Assembly (NCBI GenBank): GCA_903901425.1
Contig: CAIURC010000012.1
Coordinates: forward strand, 36,450 to 100,449
From: an uncultured Spartobacteria bacterium
Lineage (GTDB): Bacteria; Verrucomicrobiota; Verrucomicrobiia; Chthoniobacterales; Chthoniobacteraceae
Length of the DNA stretch: 64,000 nucleotides
Reading direction: 5' to 3'
The translations under genes were made by a program, and so were the position numbers. Under the pieces are notes generated by a model, which saw nothing but the letters and a program-made list of their open reading frames with translations, did not search any database and had not been told where the DNA came from. Below, piece after piece: positions 43,051 through 53,221 of the stretch. The stretch's first letter is position 1, and the number at the start of each line of letters is the position of its first letter.

Positions 43051-44886
43051 ATGCCTATGAGTTCCTCTTCATCCACAGCCGCCCAGGCTGCAGCACCCGA
43101 ACGCGGAGAAACCATGAGCGGAGCCGAGATTCTCGTGGCCTGTTTGGAACGGGAGGGCGTGGACACCATTTTTGCGTACCCCGGCGGGGCTTCGATGCAC
43201 ATGCACCAGGCGCTGACGCGGTCCACCAAGATCCGGACTTTTCTGCCGCGCCATGAGCAGGGCGGGGTGTTTGCCGCGGAAGGGTACGCCCGTGCGACGG
43301 GCAAGGCGGGGGTGGTGATGGCCACTTCCGGGCCGGGGGCGACGAACCTTGTGACCGGGATTGCCGACGCCTATCTGGACTCGACGCCCCTCGTGGCGAT
43401 CACCGGGCAGGTGCCCCAGGCGATGATTGGCAAGGGCGCCTTTCAGGAGACGGACGTGTTCAGCGTGACCGCGCAGGTGGTGAAGCACAACTACCTGGTC
43501 ATGGATGTGAACGACATCCCGCGCATCGTGAAGGAAGCGTTCCACATTGCCCAGACCGGCCGCCCCGGTCCGGTGCTGATCGATATTCCCAAGAACATTC
43601 AGCTGGCAACCACCCAGCCGGTGTTCCCCACCAGCGTGCATCTCCGCGGATACGACCCGGTCAAGCACACGGACGACGCTCCTCTGCGCGAGATGGTGAA
43701 TCTCATCCGGAACGCCCGGCGGCCCATGATTTACTGCGGAGGCGGGATCATTTCCGGTGAGGCTTCTGCCGAACTGCTGGAGTTTGCAGAGCGCACCGGG
43801 ATACCGGTGTCAACGACCCTGATGGGGATCGGTTGTTTTCCTGAGACGCACCCGCTCTCGCTGAAGTGGCTGGGAATGCACGGCACGGTGTACGCCAACA
43901 ACGCGGTGAACGAAGCGGACCTGCTGCTGGCCATCGGGGTGCGGTTTGACGACCGTGTGACCGGCAAGATCAGCGAGTTTGCGAAGCACGGGACGATCGT
44001 CCACATCGACATCGACAACTCCGAGATCAACAAGAACAAGGTCGTCAAACTGCCGATCCTGAGCGATGTGAAGTATGCGCTGGGCCGTTTGAACGAACTC
44101 CTTGAGGAGGCAGGCATCCGGCGGAGCACGGGCGAGTACAAGGCGTTCCCGGCATGGTACGACCAGATCAATGAGTGGAAGGAGCGGTTCCCCTTCACGT
44201 TCAACGACACCGACGACGTGATTCAGCCGCAGTACGCGATTCGGCTTCTGTATGAGCTGACCAAGGGCGACGCGATCATCACCACGGGCGTGGGCCAGCA
44301 CCAGATGTGGGCCGGCCAGTTTTTTGACTTCGACAAGCCGCGCACGTTCCTGACCTCTGCCGGGCTGGGCTCGATGGGGTACGGGTACCCTGCAGCCATC
44401 GGCGCCAAGGTGGCGTTTCCGGACCGCGAGGTGATCGACATCGACGGGGATGGTTCCTTCCTGATGAACATTCAGGAACTGGCTCTCGCACACGTGGAGG
44501 GAATCGCGGCCAAGTGCATGATCCTGAACAACCAGTGGCTTGGGATGGTGATGCAGTGGGAGGACCGGTTCTACAAGAGCAACCGGGGTCACACTTTCCT
44601 CGGGAACCCGAAGAATATCTATAACGGGAGTTTGGAGGACCCAACCGGCATTTACCCGGACTACCTCAAGATCTGCGAGGGGTTTGGCGTGAAATGCGAG
44701 CGGGTGATGCACAAGCGCGACCTGCAGGGCGCAATTGAACGGATGCTGGCTTCCAAGGAGGCCTATGTGCTCGATGTGATGGTGCCCTACACCGAACACG
44801 TCCTGCCCATGATCCCGTCCGGTGCCACCTACAAGGACGTGATTTACGAGGGCCGCCAGACTCTCAAGGCCGGGGCCGGTCTCTAG
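43051..44886 (+). CDS. ilvB: Acetolactate synthase large subunit
   Basis: The 611-residue protein catalyses the first step of branched-chain amino acid synthesis, joining pyruvate to pyruvate or 2-oxobutyrate. It has the catalytic glutamate in RHEQGGVFAAEGYAR, the FAD-binding region and the thiamine diphosphate motif GDGSFLMNIQELALAH. The start at 43051 is followed closely by 43057. The regulatory small subunit ilvN and ilvC are not next to it, which is unusual. Confidence 0.95.
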   Translation: MPMSSSSSTAAQAAAPERGETMSGAEILVACLEREGVDTIFAYPGGASMHMHQALTRSTKIRTFLPRHEQGGVFAAEGYARATGKAGVVMATSGPGATNLVTGIADAYLDSTPLVAITGQVPQAMIGKGAFQETDVFSVTAQVVKHNYLVMDVNDIPRIVKEAFHIAQTGRPGPVLIDIPKNIQLATTQPVFPTSVHLRGYDPVKHTDDAPLREMVNLIRNARRPMIYCGGGIISGEASAELLEFAERTGIPVSTTLMGIGCFPETHPLSLKWLGMHGTVYANNAVNEADLLLAIGVRFDDRVTGKISEFAKHGTIVHIDIDNSEINKNKVVKLPILSDVKYALGRLNELLEEAGIRRSTGEYKAFPAWYDQINEWKERFPFTFNDTDDVIQPQYAIRLLYELTKGDAIITTGVGQHQMWAGQFFDFDKPRTFLTSAGLGSMGYGYPAAIGAKVAFPDREVIDIDGDGSFLMNIQELALAHVEGIAAKCMILNNQWLGMVMQWEDRFYKSNRGHTFLGNPKNIYNGSLEDPTGIYPDYLKICEGFGVKCERVMHKRDLQGAIERMLASKEAYVLDVMVPYTEHVLPMIPSGATYKDVIYEGRQTLKAGAGL

Positions 44887-44930
44887 TCCGACCGGGTAGT
44901 CCGCCTGGGCCGCACGCAAACGGTGTGCCG

Positions 44931-44953
44931 AACAGAGAGTTTCCTCTCTGTTT
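44931..44953 (+). terminator. Rho-independent-like terminator after ilvB
   Basis: A perfect 9-bp stem (AACAGAGAG / CTCTCTGTT) with a TTTC loop lies 45 bases after the ilvB stop and is followed by only a short T run. It is the most convincing stem-loop in the region. Confidence 0.55.
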
Positions 44954-45070
44954 CGCGTCCACTTGCGCTGGGCCAGTTGCGTCTTTGAAAGGCGCGGAGC
45001 AGGTAAAGACGGGATCCACTGGTTTCGATGCAACCCGCGCTCTTTTGCGGGGTTCAACAGGAGACAGACT

Positions 45071-46435
45071 ATGAAACGCCTGTTCTCCCTCCTTGCCCTG
45101 ATGGCCCTTGGTTTCCTTCCAGCAGACGTCTGGGCTGCTGAACGCCCGAACCTGATTCTGATTCTGGCGGACGACCTCGCTCAGGGCGACCTCGGGTGCT
45201 ACGGCCAGAAGATCATTCGGACACCCAACCTCGATCGGTTGGCCTCGGAAGGGTTGCGCTGTACTCAGGCGTACTGCGGCACCGCCGTGTGTGCACCGTC
45301 CCGCACCGCGTTGATGACCGGACTCCATACCGGACACGCTCCCGTGCGTGGCAACCGCGAGATCAAGCCAGAGGGCCAAATGCCGCTTCCGGCAAATACG
45401 GTGACGGTGGCCGAGGTTCTGAAAAAGGCGGGGTACGCAACGGCCTGCATCGGCAAGTGGGGGATGGGGATGTTCGATTCCACAGGAAGCCCGTTGCGGA
45501 AGGGATTCGACCATTTTTATGGGTACAACTGTCAGCGGCACGCGCACCGGTATTTTCCGGAGTATCTGTACGATGACGACCGGCGGGTGGAGTTTCCCGA
45601 GAATGCGGCGGGCGGCCGGAAAACGTACGCGCAGAACCGGATTGCGGACGAGACCTTGCGTTGGGTGCGTCAGCAGGCGGGACACCCATTCTTTCTGTAC
45701 TACGCGGTGACGCTTCCGCATGGCGCCTATGAGATTGACGATCTGGGCGAGTATGCCAGCCAGCCGTGGACCGAGCAGGAGAAGACCTACGCGGCCATGG
45801 TGACCCGACTGGACCGGGATGTGGGCCGTTTGACGGATCTGCTTCGTGAACTGAAGCTGGACCGGAACACCTTGGTTCTGTTTACGGCTGACAACGGTTC
45901 GGCTTTCGCGCCGGAATCGCCGTTGGCCCGCCGGTTCGACCAAGCGGCGGCGGGACTCCGCGGATTCAAGCGGGGGTTGTACGAGGGGGCGTTGCGGAAC
46001 GCGGGGATCGCGTGGTGGCCGGGCACGATTGCGCCGGGCCGGGTTTCCCACGAACCGTGGGCGTCATGGGATTATCTGCCGACTGCGGCGGAGCTGGCTG
46101 GGGTTCCGGTGGAAGGCCGGACGGATGGCCTTTCGCTTGCGGGTTTTCTCAAGGGCGGCCCGGCACCGAAGCGAGAGTGCTTTTACTGGGAGTTGCACGA
46201 GGGCCGGTTCACACAGGCGGTCCGGTTTGGAGACTGGAAAGCCGTGCGTCCGGCTTTTGGGAAGCCGCTGGAACTCTATGATCTGGCCAAGGATCCCGGG
46301 GAACAGACGGATGTGGCAGGGCGTGAGCAGGCGGTGGTGGCGCGAGCTGAGGCGTTCATGGCGAGGGAACACGTGGACGATCCGCTCTGGCCGGCTGCAG
46401 GCGCCGGGCCGGCAAGGAGCGGGAAGGCAAAATAA
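45071..46435 (+). CDS. Formylglycine-dependent sulfatase
   Basis: The 454-residue secreted protein has a signal peptide, the metal site LADD near the N-terminus, and the sulfatase signature CAPSRTALMTG with the cysteine (residue 74) that is converted to formylglycine. IGKWGMG and FTADNGS complete the active site. It belongs to the arylsulfatase/polysaccharide sulfatase group, common in Verrucomicrobiota that use sulfated glycans. The start at 45071 is followed by a clear signal peptide. The terminator-like hairpin upstream separates it from ilvB. Confidence 0.95.
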   Translation: MKRLFSLLALMALGFLPADVWAAERPNLILILADDLAQGDLGCYGQKIIRTPNLDRLASEGLRCTQAYCGTAVCAPSRTALMTGLHTGHAPVRGNREIKPEGQMPLPANTVTVAEVLKKAGYATACIGKWGMGMFDSTGSPLRKGFDHFYGYNCQRHAHRYFPEYLYDDDRRVEFPENAAGGRKTYAQNRIADETLRWVRQQAGHPFFLYYAVTLPHGAYEIDDLGEYASQPWTEQEKTYAAMVTRLDRDVGRLTDLLRELKLDRNTLVLFTADNGSAFAPESPLARRFDQAAAGLRGFKRGLYEGALRNAGIAWWPGTIAPGRVSHEPWASWDYLPTAAELAGVPVEGRTDGLSLAGFLKGGPAPKRECFYWELHEGRFTQAVRFGDWKAVRPAFGKPLELYDLAKDPGEQTDVAGREQAVVARAEAFMAREHVDDPLWPAAGAGPARSGKAK

Positions 46436-46544
46436 GGCGGGCTTTGAAGCTGGTCTCGCACGGGAAATAAAAGTGCGGACTCGGAAGGACAGTGGCTGAC
46501 TCGGCACTCGTCAATTTTGTTTCAGATGCTTCACTTGAGCGAGG

Positions 46545-47495
46545 ATGAGCGGTGTCCCAACCCGAAGAAGCAAGTCTCCCAAGGGCGCGGTGTCGGCGGA
46601 TGAATCTGTTCAGGATCTTGTTCCGCACATTCCATCCGGCGATGTCCGGCGTCCGCTGGTGATGCCGCCTCCGGAGTTCGGTGTCCGGGTGTTTGAGAGC
46701 CGGCACGGGCCCGGGTTTCGAGGGGAGTTGCAGGACGCATTTTCGAAATACTTTCTGGTGCTGGCCGGGGAAGCGGTGTGGGAAACAGACCGGAGCCGGG
46801 TGCGTCTGACGGCGGACAGTTTTGTGCATGTGCCCGCAGGGCTGCGGCACCGGCAAATGGACGTGGCGGGCAACGCGGTGACGCTGTATGCGGTGCATTA
46901 CGAGCCGGGCCTGCTGCTGGCCCCGGTGCGTGTGCGGCTGGAGGAAGCGGGGTTGCAGCACTGGTCGGGGGCGCGGGCTCAGTCTGGAGTGACCCAGTTC
47001 CTGCGGGCGTGTTTTCAGGAGATGCTGTACGAGCAGCATCTCCAGAGGGAGGGCTGGGAGACGGTGTTGCAGGGCAAACTTCTGGCGCTTGCCGCGCGCT
47101 CGGTCCGGATGCTGGCGCGACGCGAGGAAAACGCCCCGGTTTCCGAGACGGGCTGGGGAGTTGCGGAACGCGTGGCGAATTATGTGAAAGGGTTGGAGAC
47201 ACGTTTTTTCCGGCAGGAAACGTTGGACGAGGCGGCGCGTTCCGTGGGGTTGAGCCGGCGGCAGTTCACGGCGGTGTTCCGGGAGGTGGCGGGTGAGAGT
47301 TGGCTGGAGCGGCGGCTCCGGCTGCGGTTGGCGCATGCGCGCCGGTTGTTGGAGCAGGGGGAAAATTCGGTGGTGGCGGTGGCGTTTGAGGCGGGATTCG
47401 AGGACGTGTCGAACTTTCACCGGGTTTTTAAGCGGGCCTACGGGTGCACGCCCAAGGCGTGCCGGGACGGGGCGCGTCCGGGCGGAAACCGGTGA
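46545..47495 (+). CDS. AraC-family regulator with cupin-like sensor
   Basis: The 316-residue protein has an N-terminal cupin-type beta-barrel (KYFLVLAGEAVWETD, FVHVPAGLRHRQMDV) and a C-terminal AraC helix-turn-helix pair (EAARSVGLSRRQFTAVFREVAG, VAVAFEAGFEDVSNFHRVFKRAYG). It precedes an MFS transporter and an enolase-superfamily gene on the same strand, so it most likely controls uptake and breakdown of the compound they handle. Confidence 0.9.
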   Translation: MSGVPTRRSKSPKGAVSADESVQDLVPHIPSGDVRRPLVMPPPEFGVRVFESRHGPGFRGELQDAFSKYFLVLAGEAVWETDRSRVRLTADSFVHVPAGLRHRQMDVAGNAVTLYAVHYEPGLLLAPVRVRLEEAGLQHWSGARAQSGVTQFLRACFQEMLYEQHLQREGWETVLQGKLLALAARSVRMLARREENAPVSETGWGVAERVANYVKGLETRFFRQETLDEAARSVGLSRRQFTAVFREVAGESWLERRLRLRLAHARRLLEQGENSVVAVAFEAGFEDVSNFHRVFKRAYGCTPKACRDGARPGGNR

Positions 47496-47570
47496 GGCTG
47501 CCTGAAAAACCGTCTTCATTTGCCCGTTCTGCAATGACCTTGGGCAGTGGAATGTGGTGGAATGGGCTCC

Positions 47571-48824
47571 ATGAATCCCTCCCCAGAACCCGTGCGTTTA
47601 GGCCGTTCCCAGTGGCTGGTGCTTGCTGCTGCCGGACTCGGCTGGTTGTTTGACGGCTACGAGATTGGACTGTTCCCGCTTCTCGCGCGACCCGCGTTGC
47701 AGGATATTCTGGGCACCGCGGGTGACACTCAGGTGGGTTACTGGATGGGGATCATCACCGCGTTTTTCCTCGTTGGCGCCGCATTTGGCGGGGTGGTGTT
47801 CGGGGTGTTGGGAGACCGGATCGGACGGGTGCGCGCGATGGCACTGAGCATCCTCGCCTATTCGCTGGTGACGGGGTTTGGTTATTTTGCTCAAACCCCG
47901 ATGCACTTGGCTGTGGTCCGCGGGATCTCGGCTTTGGGCATGGGAGGTCAGTGGGCGCTGGGGGTGGCGCTGGTGATGGAATCCTGGCCTGAACGGTGGC
48001 GCCCGGTGTTGGCGGGACTCATGGGCGCTGCGGCGAACGTGGGGTTCCTGCTGGTGGGTTGCACGGGCCGGCTTCACCCGGTGACTCCGGATTCCTGGCG
48101 CTGGATGATGATTGTCGCCGCACTGCCCGCGCTGATCGCGGTGGGTGTCGTGAGTTTTGTGCCGGAATCCGAGCGCTGGAAAGCCTCCAAGAACCAGCCC
48201 GCGAGCCCAGGGAACGTGTTTGGGGAAATTTTTGGGCCCAGTCTCCTGCGGAAAACGGTGTTGGGAATTGCGTTTGCTTCCATCTCGCTGATTGGGACTT
48301 GGGGTGCGGTGCAGTGGCTCCCGCTCTGGGCGGACCAGTTGGTGGCCGGCGGGAATCCCGCCGCCAAGGCCGACACCCAAATGACCCAAGCGTTCGGGGC
48401 GATTGTGGGTTCGCTGGTGGCGCCGCTGATTGGGGCGCGGCTGGGACGGCGCCCGGCGTTTTTCCTGTTGTGTGTGACTTCTTTGCTGGTGTGCGGTGCG
48501 ATGTTCCGGCTGGTGACAGCCTATGGCGGGGTGTTTCTGCTGGCGGCATTTGTCAGCAGCGCGTGCACGGCCTCTTTTTACGGATGGTTTCCGCTCTATT
48601 TTCCGGAACTGTTTCCGACACGGCTCCGGGCCACTGCGCAGGGGTTGTGTTATAACGCAGGGCGGATTTTTGCTGCGGTGGGCGCGCTGACCCAGGGCAA
48701 GCTGGTGGGGTATTTCGGCGGGAGTTATTCCCGGGCGGGCGCCGTGGTGACACTGGTGTATCTCCTCGGAATGGCGCTGATCTGGCTGGCTCCTGAAACC
48801 AAAGGCAAACCTTTGCCCGAATAA
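47571..48824 (+). CDS. MFS transporter
   Basis: The protein has 12 predicted helices and typical MFS loops (GVLGDRIGRVRAM after helix 2; GARLGRRPAF in the second half). GLGWLFDGYEIGLF at the N-terminus and ESWPERWRPVLAGLM in the first half resemble sugar and aromatic-acid symporters of the sialate/4-hydroxybenzoate type. ATG 47571 has a GGTGG upstream; 47562 is possible. It ends two bases before the enolase-superfamily gene. Confidence 0.9.
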   Translation: MNPSPEPVRLGRSQWLVLAAAGLGWLFDGYEIGLFPLLARPALQDILGTAGDTQVGYWMGIITAFFLVGAAFGGVVFGVLGDRIGRVRAMALSILAYSLVTGFGYFAQTPMHLAVVRGISALGMGGQWALGVALVMESWPERWRPVLAGLMGAAANVGFLLVGCTGRLHPVTPDSWRWMMIVAALPALIAVGVVSFVPESERWKASKNQPASPGNVFGEIFGPSLLRKTVLGIAFASISLIGTWGAVQWLPLWADQLVAGGNPAAKADTQMTQAFGAIVGSLVAPLIGARLGRRPAFFLLCVTSLLVCGAMFRLVTAYGGVFLLAAFVSSACTASFYGWFPLYFPELFPTRLRATAQGLCYNAGRIFAAVGALTQGKLVGYFGGSYSRAGAVVTLVYLLGMALIWLAPETKGKPLPE

Positions 48825-48826
48825 CC

Positions 48827-50212
48827 ATGATCCCCAAAAGTCATCAGGCCGCAGTCGATCATGTCCGCGTTCATTTGCTTCCCGTGCGGACACGGGTTCC
48901 GCTCAAGTTCGGGACGGAAACCCTCACCGAAGTGGAATGCCTCCGGGTCCGGGTCGGAATCCGGGGCGGGGACGGCCGATCCGCGGAAGGCTGGGGCGAG
49001 ACGCCGCTGAGCGTCCAGTGGGTCTGGCCGGGCGCGTTGCCCTACGGGCCGCGGTTGGATCGGATGCGTGATTTCTGCCGCCGGATTGCCAGCCGGTGGG
49101 CAGGGTTTGGCCAGTGCGGACATCCGATGGAAGTGAGCCAGGATTTTCAGGAACAGGTCCTGCCGCTGATTCTGGAGGAGGCAAACCGGGAAATGCCGTT
49201 GGCGGAACCAATGCCGCTTCTGGCGGCGCTCGTGTGTTTTTCCGCCTTCGACATTGCCTTGCACGACGCGTACGGGCATCTGGTGGGCAGGCCGTCCTTT
49301 GAGACGCTGACTCCGGAGTTTCTCGGGCGCGACCTTGCAGGTTTCCTCGAGGGTGACCCTGCGCTGGCCGGCAAGTTTCCCTCGGATTTTCTTCTTCCGC
49401 AGCGGCGGGACCGGATGCGGGCCTGGCACTTGGTGGGCGGGCTGGACTGGCTGGATGCCGGGGAGGGCGGGGAATCGCCGGACGCGCATCCCGTGCGGCT
49501 GGTGGACTGGGTGGAACGAGACGGCCTGCAGTGTCTGAAGATCAAGCTGCGTGGGAACGATGCGGCCTGGGATCTGGACCGGTTGAAAAAGGTGGGGGAA
49601 CTGGGCCTCGCCCGGGGCGTGGAATGGTTGAGCACGGATTTCAACTGCACGGTGCGGGATCCGGCCTATGTGACGGAAATTTTGGACCGGGTCCGGGATG
49701 AGGCGCCGCGGGTGTACGGGATGATTTTGTATGTGGAACAGCCGTTCCCGTACGAACTGGAGGAGCATCCAATCGAGGTCTGGAGTGTGTCTGCGCGGAA
49801 ACCGTTGTTTTTGGACGAAAGCGCGCACGACTGGCGGCATGTGCGTCTGGGGAGGGGGCTGGGTTGGAACGGTGTGGCTTTGAAGACCTGCAAGACGCTG
49901 ACCGGCGCGCTGCTGAGCGCGTGCTGGGCTCAGTCCCGGGGAATGACACTCATGGTGCAGGATCTTACCAACCCCATGCTGGCACAGATCCCGCACCTCC
50001 TGCTGGCCGCGCATCTGCCGACCATCATGGGGGTGGAAACCAACTCGATGCAGTATTATCCGGAGGCGTCGGCTCCGGAGGCGGTGGTGCATCCCGGCAT
50101 TTACCAGAGACGGAAGGGAGCCGTGGATCTTTCCACGATTACCGGCCCCGGCATGGGTTATCGGATCCACGAAATCCGACGGGAACTTCCGCCCGCATTT
50201 TACGAGGCCTGA
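48827..50212 (+). CDS. Enolase-superfamily (mandelate racemase-like) enzyme
   Basis: The 461-residue protein has a capping N-terminal domain and a barrel with the KxK base (CLKIKLRG), metal ligands in STDFNC, YVEQPFPY and LDESAHD, and a second lysine in VALKTCKT. Lysines on both faces of the barrel are the muconate-lactonising/dipeptide-epimerase pattern rather than the mandelate racemase His/Asp pair. An inserted stretch of about 60 residues (about 160-215) is unusual. It works with the MFS gene just upstream. The substrate is unknown. Confidence 0.82.
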   Translation: MIPKSHQAAVDHVRVHLLPVRTRVPLKFGTETLTEVECLRVRVGIRGGDGRSAEGWGETPLSVQWVWPGALPYGPRLDRMRDFCRRIASRWAGFGQCGHPMEVSQDFQEQVLPLILEEANREMPLAEPMPLLAALVCFSAFDIALHDAYGHLVGRPSFETLTPEFLGRDLAGFLEGDPALAGKFPSDFLLPQRRDRMRAWHLVGGLDWLDAGEGGESPDAHPVRLVDWVERDGLQCLKIKLRGNDAAWDLDRLKKVGELGLARGVEWLSTDFNCTVRDPAYVTEILDRVRDEAPRVYGMILYVEQPFPYELEEHPIEVWSVSARKPLFLDESAHDWRHVRLGRGLGWNGVALKTCKTLTGALLSACWAQSRGMTLMVQDLTNPMLAQIPHLLLAAHLPTIMGVETNSMQYYPEASAPEAVVHPGIYQRRKGAVDLSTITGPGMGYRIHEIRRELPPAFYEA

Positions 50213-53016
50213 TCCGTCTGGCGGGCTCCGGATTCGCGGTCGGCAAGCCGGTTGTAGAGGAAGCTGAAGAGAACCAGCAGTCCGCCCAGAATCAGGAAGC
50301 TGAGAATCCGGTAGAGGGTGTCGAACCTCCAGACGTCCACCAGGAAGGCGCGCCCCACGGACAAGCCGAGAAGAAGAAGGCCGGACCGGCGGTAAAAGCG
50401 TTCTCTGAGGGCGAATCCGGCGGCCAGGATTGCGGCGCCGCTGACCGACCACACCACCGTGATCCAGCCCCGGAGCTGGCAGGCCCCGACCAGGTGATGG
50501 GCATTCCACCAGAGCATGCCGAGTCCTGCGCACATCAGGCACCGGTGCGCCCAGGCGGGTGTGAGATGGTCTGGCATGGAACGCCGGCGTGCAAGCTGCT
50601 GGCAGCCGAGGAGCAGCAGAGGCGCGATCCAGTTGGCTGGAGTGAGATAGTCCCGGATCCATTCGGCCATTGCCCGGCCAACGGTGCCGCATGGAAGCAG
50701 TTGATGGGCAAAGCCCAGGGCAAAATGCCGCCAGAGCATGGCGCCCCAGACGCTCAGAAAGAGGCCGCCGGCCCATGCCATCCACCGTTCCTTTTGCTTC
50801 CACGCAGCCGCCCAAAACACAAGGCTCGCGAGCGCTGTGAGCGCGAGAAACTGCAGTCCGGGCTGCAGGAAAAACAGAGACCACAGCAGGCCCAGAATCG
50901 TTGTTGCCCAGAGTTGTCCACGGAAAAACCGGGTCCAGACGGGAGCCGGCGTCGTGCCGGGGCCGGTCAGGGCGAGGATTCCTGAAATCAGCGCTTGGAG
51001 CGCGACCCCCAGAGCGACCGGGAGAGGTGCCGGAACAATCCCCATCGCGTGCGGTACGGAGCAGGTGGCGATGGCGAGGTTCAGCACGCCAACGGCAGCA
51101 AAGCTGACGCTGAGACGGGTCGCCCAGAGGGTTTTTGAAAAAATGCCGGCTGCGAGAAACGCGCACTCGGTGGCCAGAAGCGCCGTGCCCACCTCCGGTT
51201 GGGGCAGGAACTGTGGGATCCAAAAATGCAGGAAGATCGTCAGAAGAGCGAGCGGGGGAAGGCAGAGGGAGTCGGCCCGTGTGGAGGCGAACCGCCATGC
51301 CTGTTGTTTGCGGAACACCATGGGACACAGGAGGGTGACGATCGCCACGCTCAGCACGGGAACGATGCCCATGGGCGTTGCGGATCCCAAGGATGCAAGG
51401 AGGATGCCCTGTGCCACGACGAGAAAGCCGATGCCCGGCCCGGCCAGTTCCGGAAGCCTCAGAACGGGCAGGGAGCAGGCAGCAACCAAGGCGAGGATTG
51501 CGAGGGTACCCGGAGATCCAAGGGGCGATTCGATGTGGGTGGCGGCACGGAAGCTGAGCAGCAGGGCTCCCGCAGTGAGCGGTGTCACGAATCTGCTCCA
51601 GTGTCCGGGGTGAAGCAGGCCGCGGGAATGTTTGAAGCGCCATGCGGTTCCGATCAGGAGCACGGCGGTGGGGACGCAGAGCCAGAGCGCAGCGCCCGGG
51701 GTGTTGCAGGGGTTCAGCAGGCCTGATCCAGTTGCGGCGATGGCGCAGAGGAGTGAGCCGGCCTTGAGCACCCGCTCCTGGCGTGAACGCAGGCTCAGTT
51801 CAGCCAGTGCAGCGGCTTCAAAAGCCAGCACCAGCGCCGAGTGGTAGCCTCCCACAAACATTACGATCCCCGCGCTCAATGCCAATAGACCTTGAGCGAG
51901 ACTCGCCGATTCCAGAATTCCAAGCCGGTTTCTCCGGGCAACGCCCCAGAGCCCCAGCAAGACCACGCCAAGGCTCAGAGCAAACTGCGCACCGCCTTTT
52001 TCGAACACGGCGGCAGCACCCGGCGCGGTCAGCGCAAGCAGCGCCGCGTTGTTTGCCGTGAACATCCGGACCCGCCACGGGCCCTCCGGGGTCTTTGCTA
52101 GAAAACAGCCAGCCGCAAAGATGCACCAGCAGGCGATGACCGGCCACGACTGTGCCCAGAATACCTCCACCGAACCGGGCTGGAGCGCGCACGGCCACCG
52201 GTGCTGCATCCAGGCGAGACTGAGGAAGGTGGCAGAAAGGCCGCCCTGAACCACGCTCGACCAACCCTTCCGGAGCAGAAGCAGGACGGCGATTGCCGCG
52301 AGGAATACCTGAGACCATCCGCCGGGATTCAGGCCTGCCGTGTAGCCGGAAAGGACCACCGTCAGGACTGCAAGAGGCTGCGAGTTTTTCAAAAGCGACA
52401 GCGCCAGAATTCCGGCAGCTGCCCCAAGAAGAAGAATCTGTCCGGCGACGGTGCTCTCCACCACGCGTACCGCGGGAACCGAGTGTGCGGCGTAGGCACA
52501 GTAAAAAAGTGCCGCGGCACCTCCGCTGACGAGCACCTGTCCGAACTGGTGCAGTTTTTGCGGGCGCTTTTCGAACCACAACCCGGCACCCAGCAGTCCG
52601 AGGCTGCCTGTCACAAGAGCCAAGAGCCTCGCGAGTGGGCCGGCATGCAGCGAAAGGGCTTCATAGGTGTAGTTGCCAAGGAAGACGAGGCCCGTGAGGA
52701 GCAGCAGAATCCCAATCCGGACCATCCAGACGGAACCAAACCGGAACTCGGCCTGGTCTCGCGATTGCGGGGTGTCGTTTTTTTGGGGAGCGGTGGGAGT
52801 GACGTTCCGAGCGGGAAGCGGCGGGGGCAGTTTGGGCGGGACGTTGGGAGCGGCGGGAGCGGCAATCGAAGCCGTTGCAGTCGGTGGGGTTTTTTGTGCG
52901 GATTGAATGCGGCCGATCCAAGCGTAGACTTGTGCATCGAGGTCATCCAAGTCGGCCCGGAGCCGGGCTTGGGTGGACTGGATTTTGTGGGCTTCCGAAA
53001 GCAGATCGGGGTTCAT
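50200..53016 (-). CDS. DUF2339 giant membrane protein
   Basis: The 938-residue protein has a coiled N-terminal segment, a Pro/Ala-rich linker and more than 20 membrane helices, starting FGSVWMVRIGILLLLTGLVFLGNYTYE. This matches DUF2339. Its role is unknown; related proteins occur with cell-envelope functions. It overlaps the enolase gene end by 13 bases, convergently, and diverges from the second GT-C-like gene. Confidence 0.85.
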   Translation of the reverse strand: MNPDLLSEAHKIQSTQARLRADLDDLDAQVYAWIGRIQSAQKTPPTATASIAAPAAPNVPPKLPPPLPARNVTPTAPQKNDTPQSRDQAEFRFGSVWMVRIGILLLLTGLVFLGNYTYEALSLHAGPLARLLALVTGSLGLLGAGLWFEKRPQKLHQFGQVLVSGGAAALFYCAYAAHSVPAVRVVESTVAGQILLLGAAAGILALSLLKNSQPLAVLTVVLSGYTAGLNPGGWSQVFLAAIAVLLLLRKGWSSVVQGGLSATFLSLAWMQHRWPCALQPGSVEVFWAQSWPVIACWCIFAAGCFLAKTPEGPWRVRMFTANNAALLALTAPGAAAVFEKGGAQFALSLGVVLLGLWGVARRNRLGILESASLAQGLLALSAGIVMFVGGYHSALVLAFEAAALAELSLRSRQERVLKAGSLLCAIAATGSGLLNPCNTPGAALWLCVPTAVLLIGTAWRFKHSRGLLHPGHWSRFVTPLTAGALLLSFRAATHIESPLGSPGTLAILALVAACSLPVLRLPELAGPGIGFLVVAQGILLASLGSATPMGIVPVLSVAIVTLLCPMVFRKQQAWRFASTRADSLCLPPLALLTIFLHFWIPQFLPQPEVGTALLATECAFLAAGIFSKTLWATRLSVSFAAVGVLNLAIATCSVPHAMGIVPAPLPVALGVALQALISGILALTGPGTTPAPVWTRFFRGQLWATTILGLLWSLFFLQPGLQFLALTALASLVFWAAAWKQKERWMAWAGGLFLSVWGAMLWRHFALGFAHQLLPCGTVGRAMAEWIRDYLTPANWIAPLLLLGCQQLARRRSMPDHLTPAWAHRCLMCAGLGMLWWNAHHLVGACQLRGWITVVWSVSGAAILAAGFALRERFYRRSGLLLLGLSVGRAFLVDVWRFDTLYRILSFLILGGLLVLFSFLYNRLADRESGARQTDQAS

Positions 53017-53221
53017 GGAAAAAGCCTACAACAGGCTGAGGGGTTGACCAAATCGATAAAACAGCAAAGACGATCGATTGTATCAATAAAAGGGGCGTGG
53101 GTGGCTTGCGGAAAGGCGTGCGGGGGGCTTGGGTTGGCGTTTGCTGCTCTTGCAGGGGCGGATCCTAGGCCGGTTTGAAACCGCTTGAGCGCAAGGGAGT
53201 CGGTGGTAGCGTGCGGGGCCT

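Noticed and set aside
53044..53095. AT-rich stretch with ATCGAT repeats before the second GT-C-like gene as a promoter
   Set aside because: TTGACC and TTGATA boxes are present on the two strands, but no convincing -10 element is at the right spacing.
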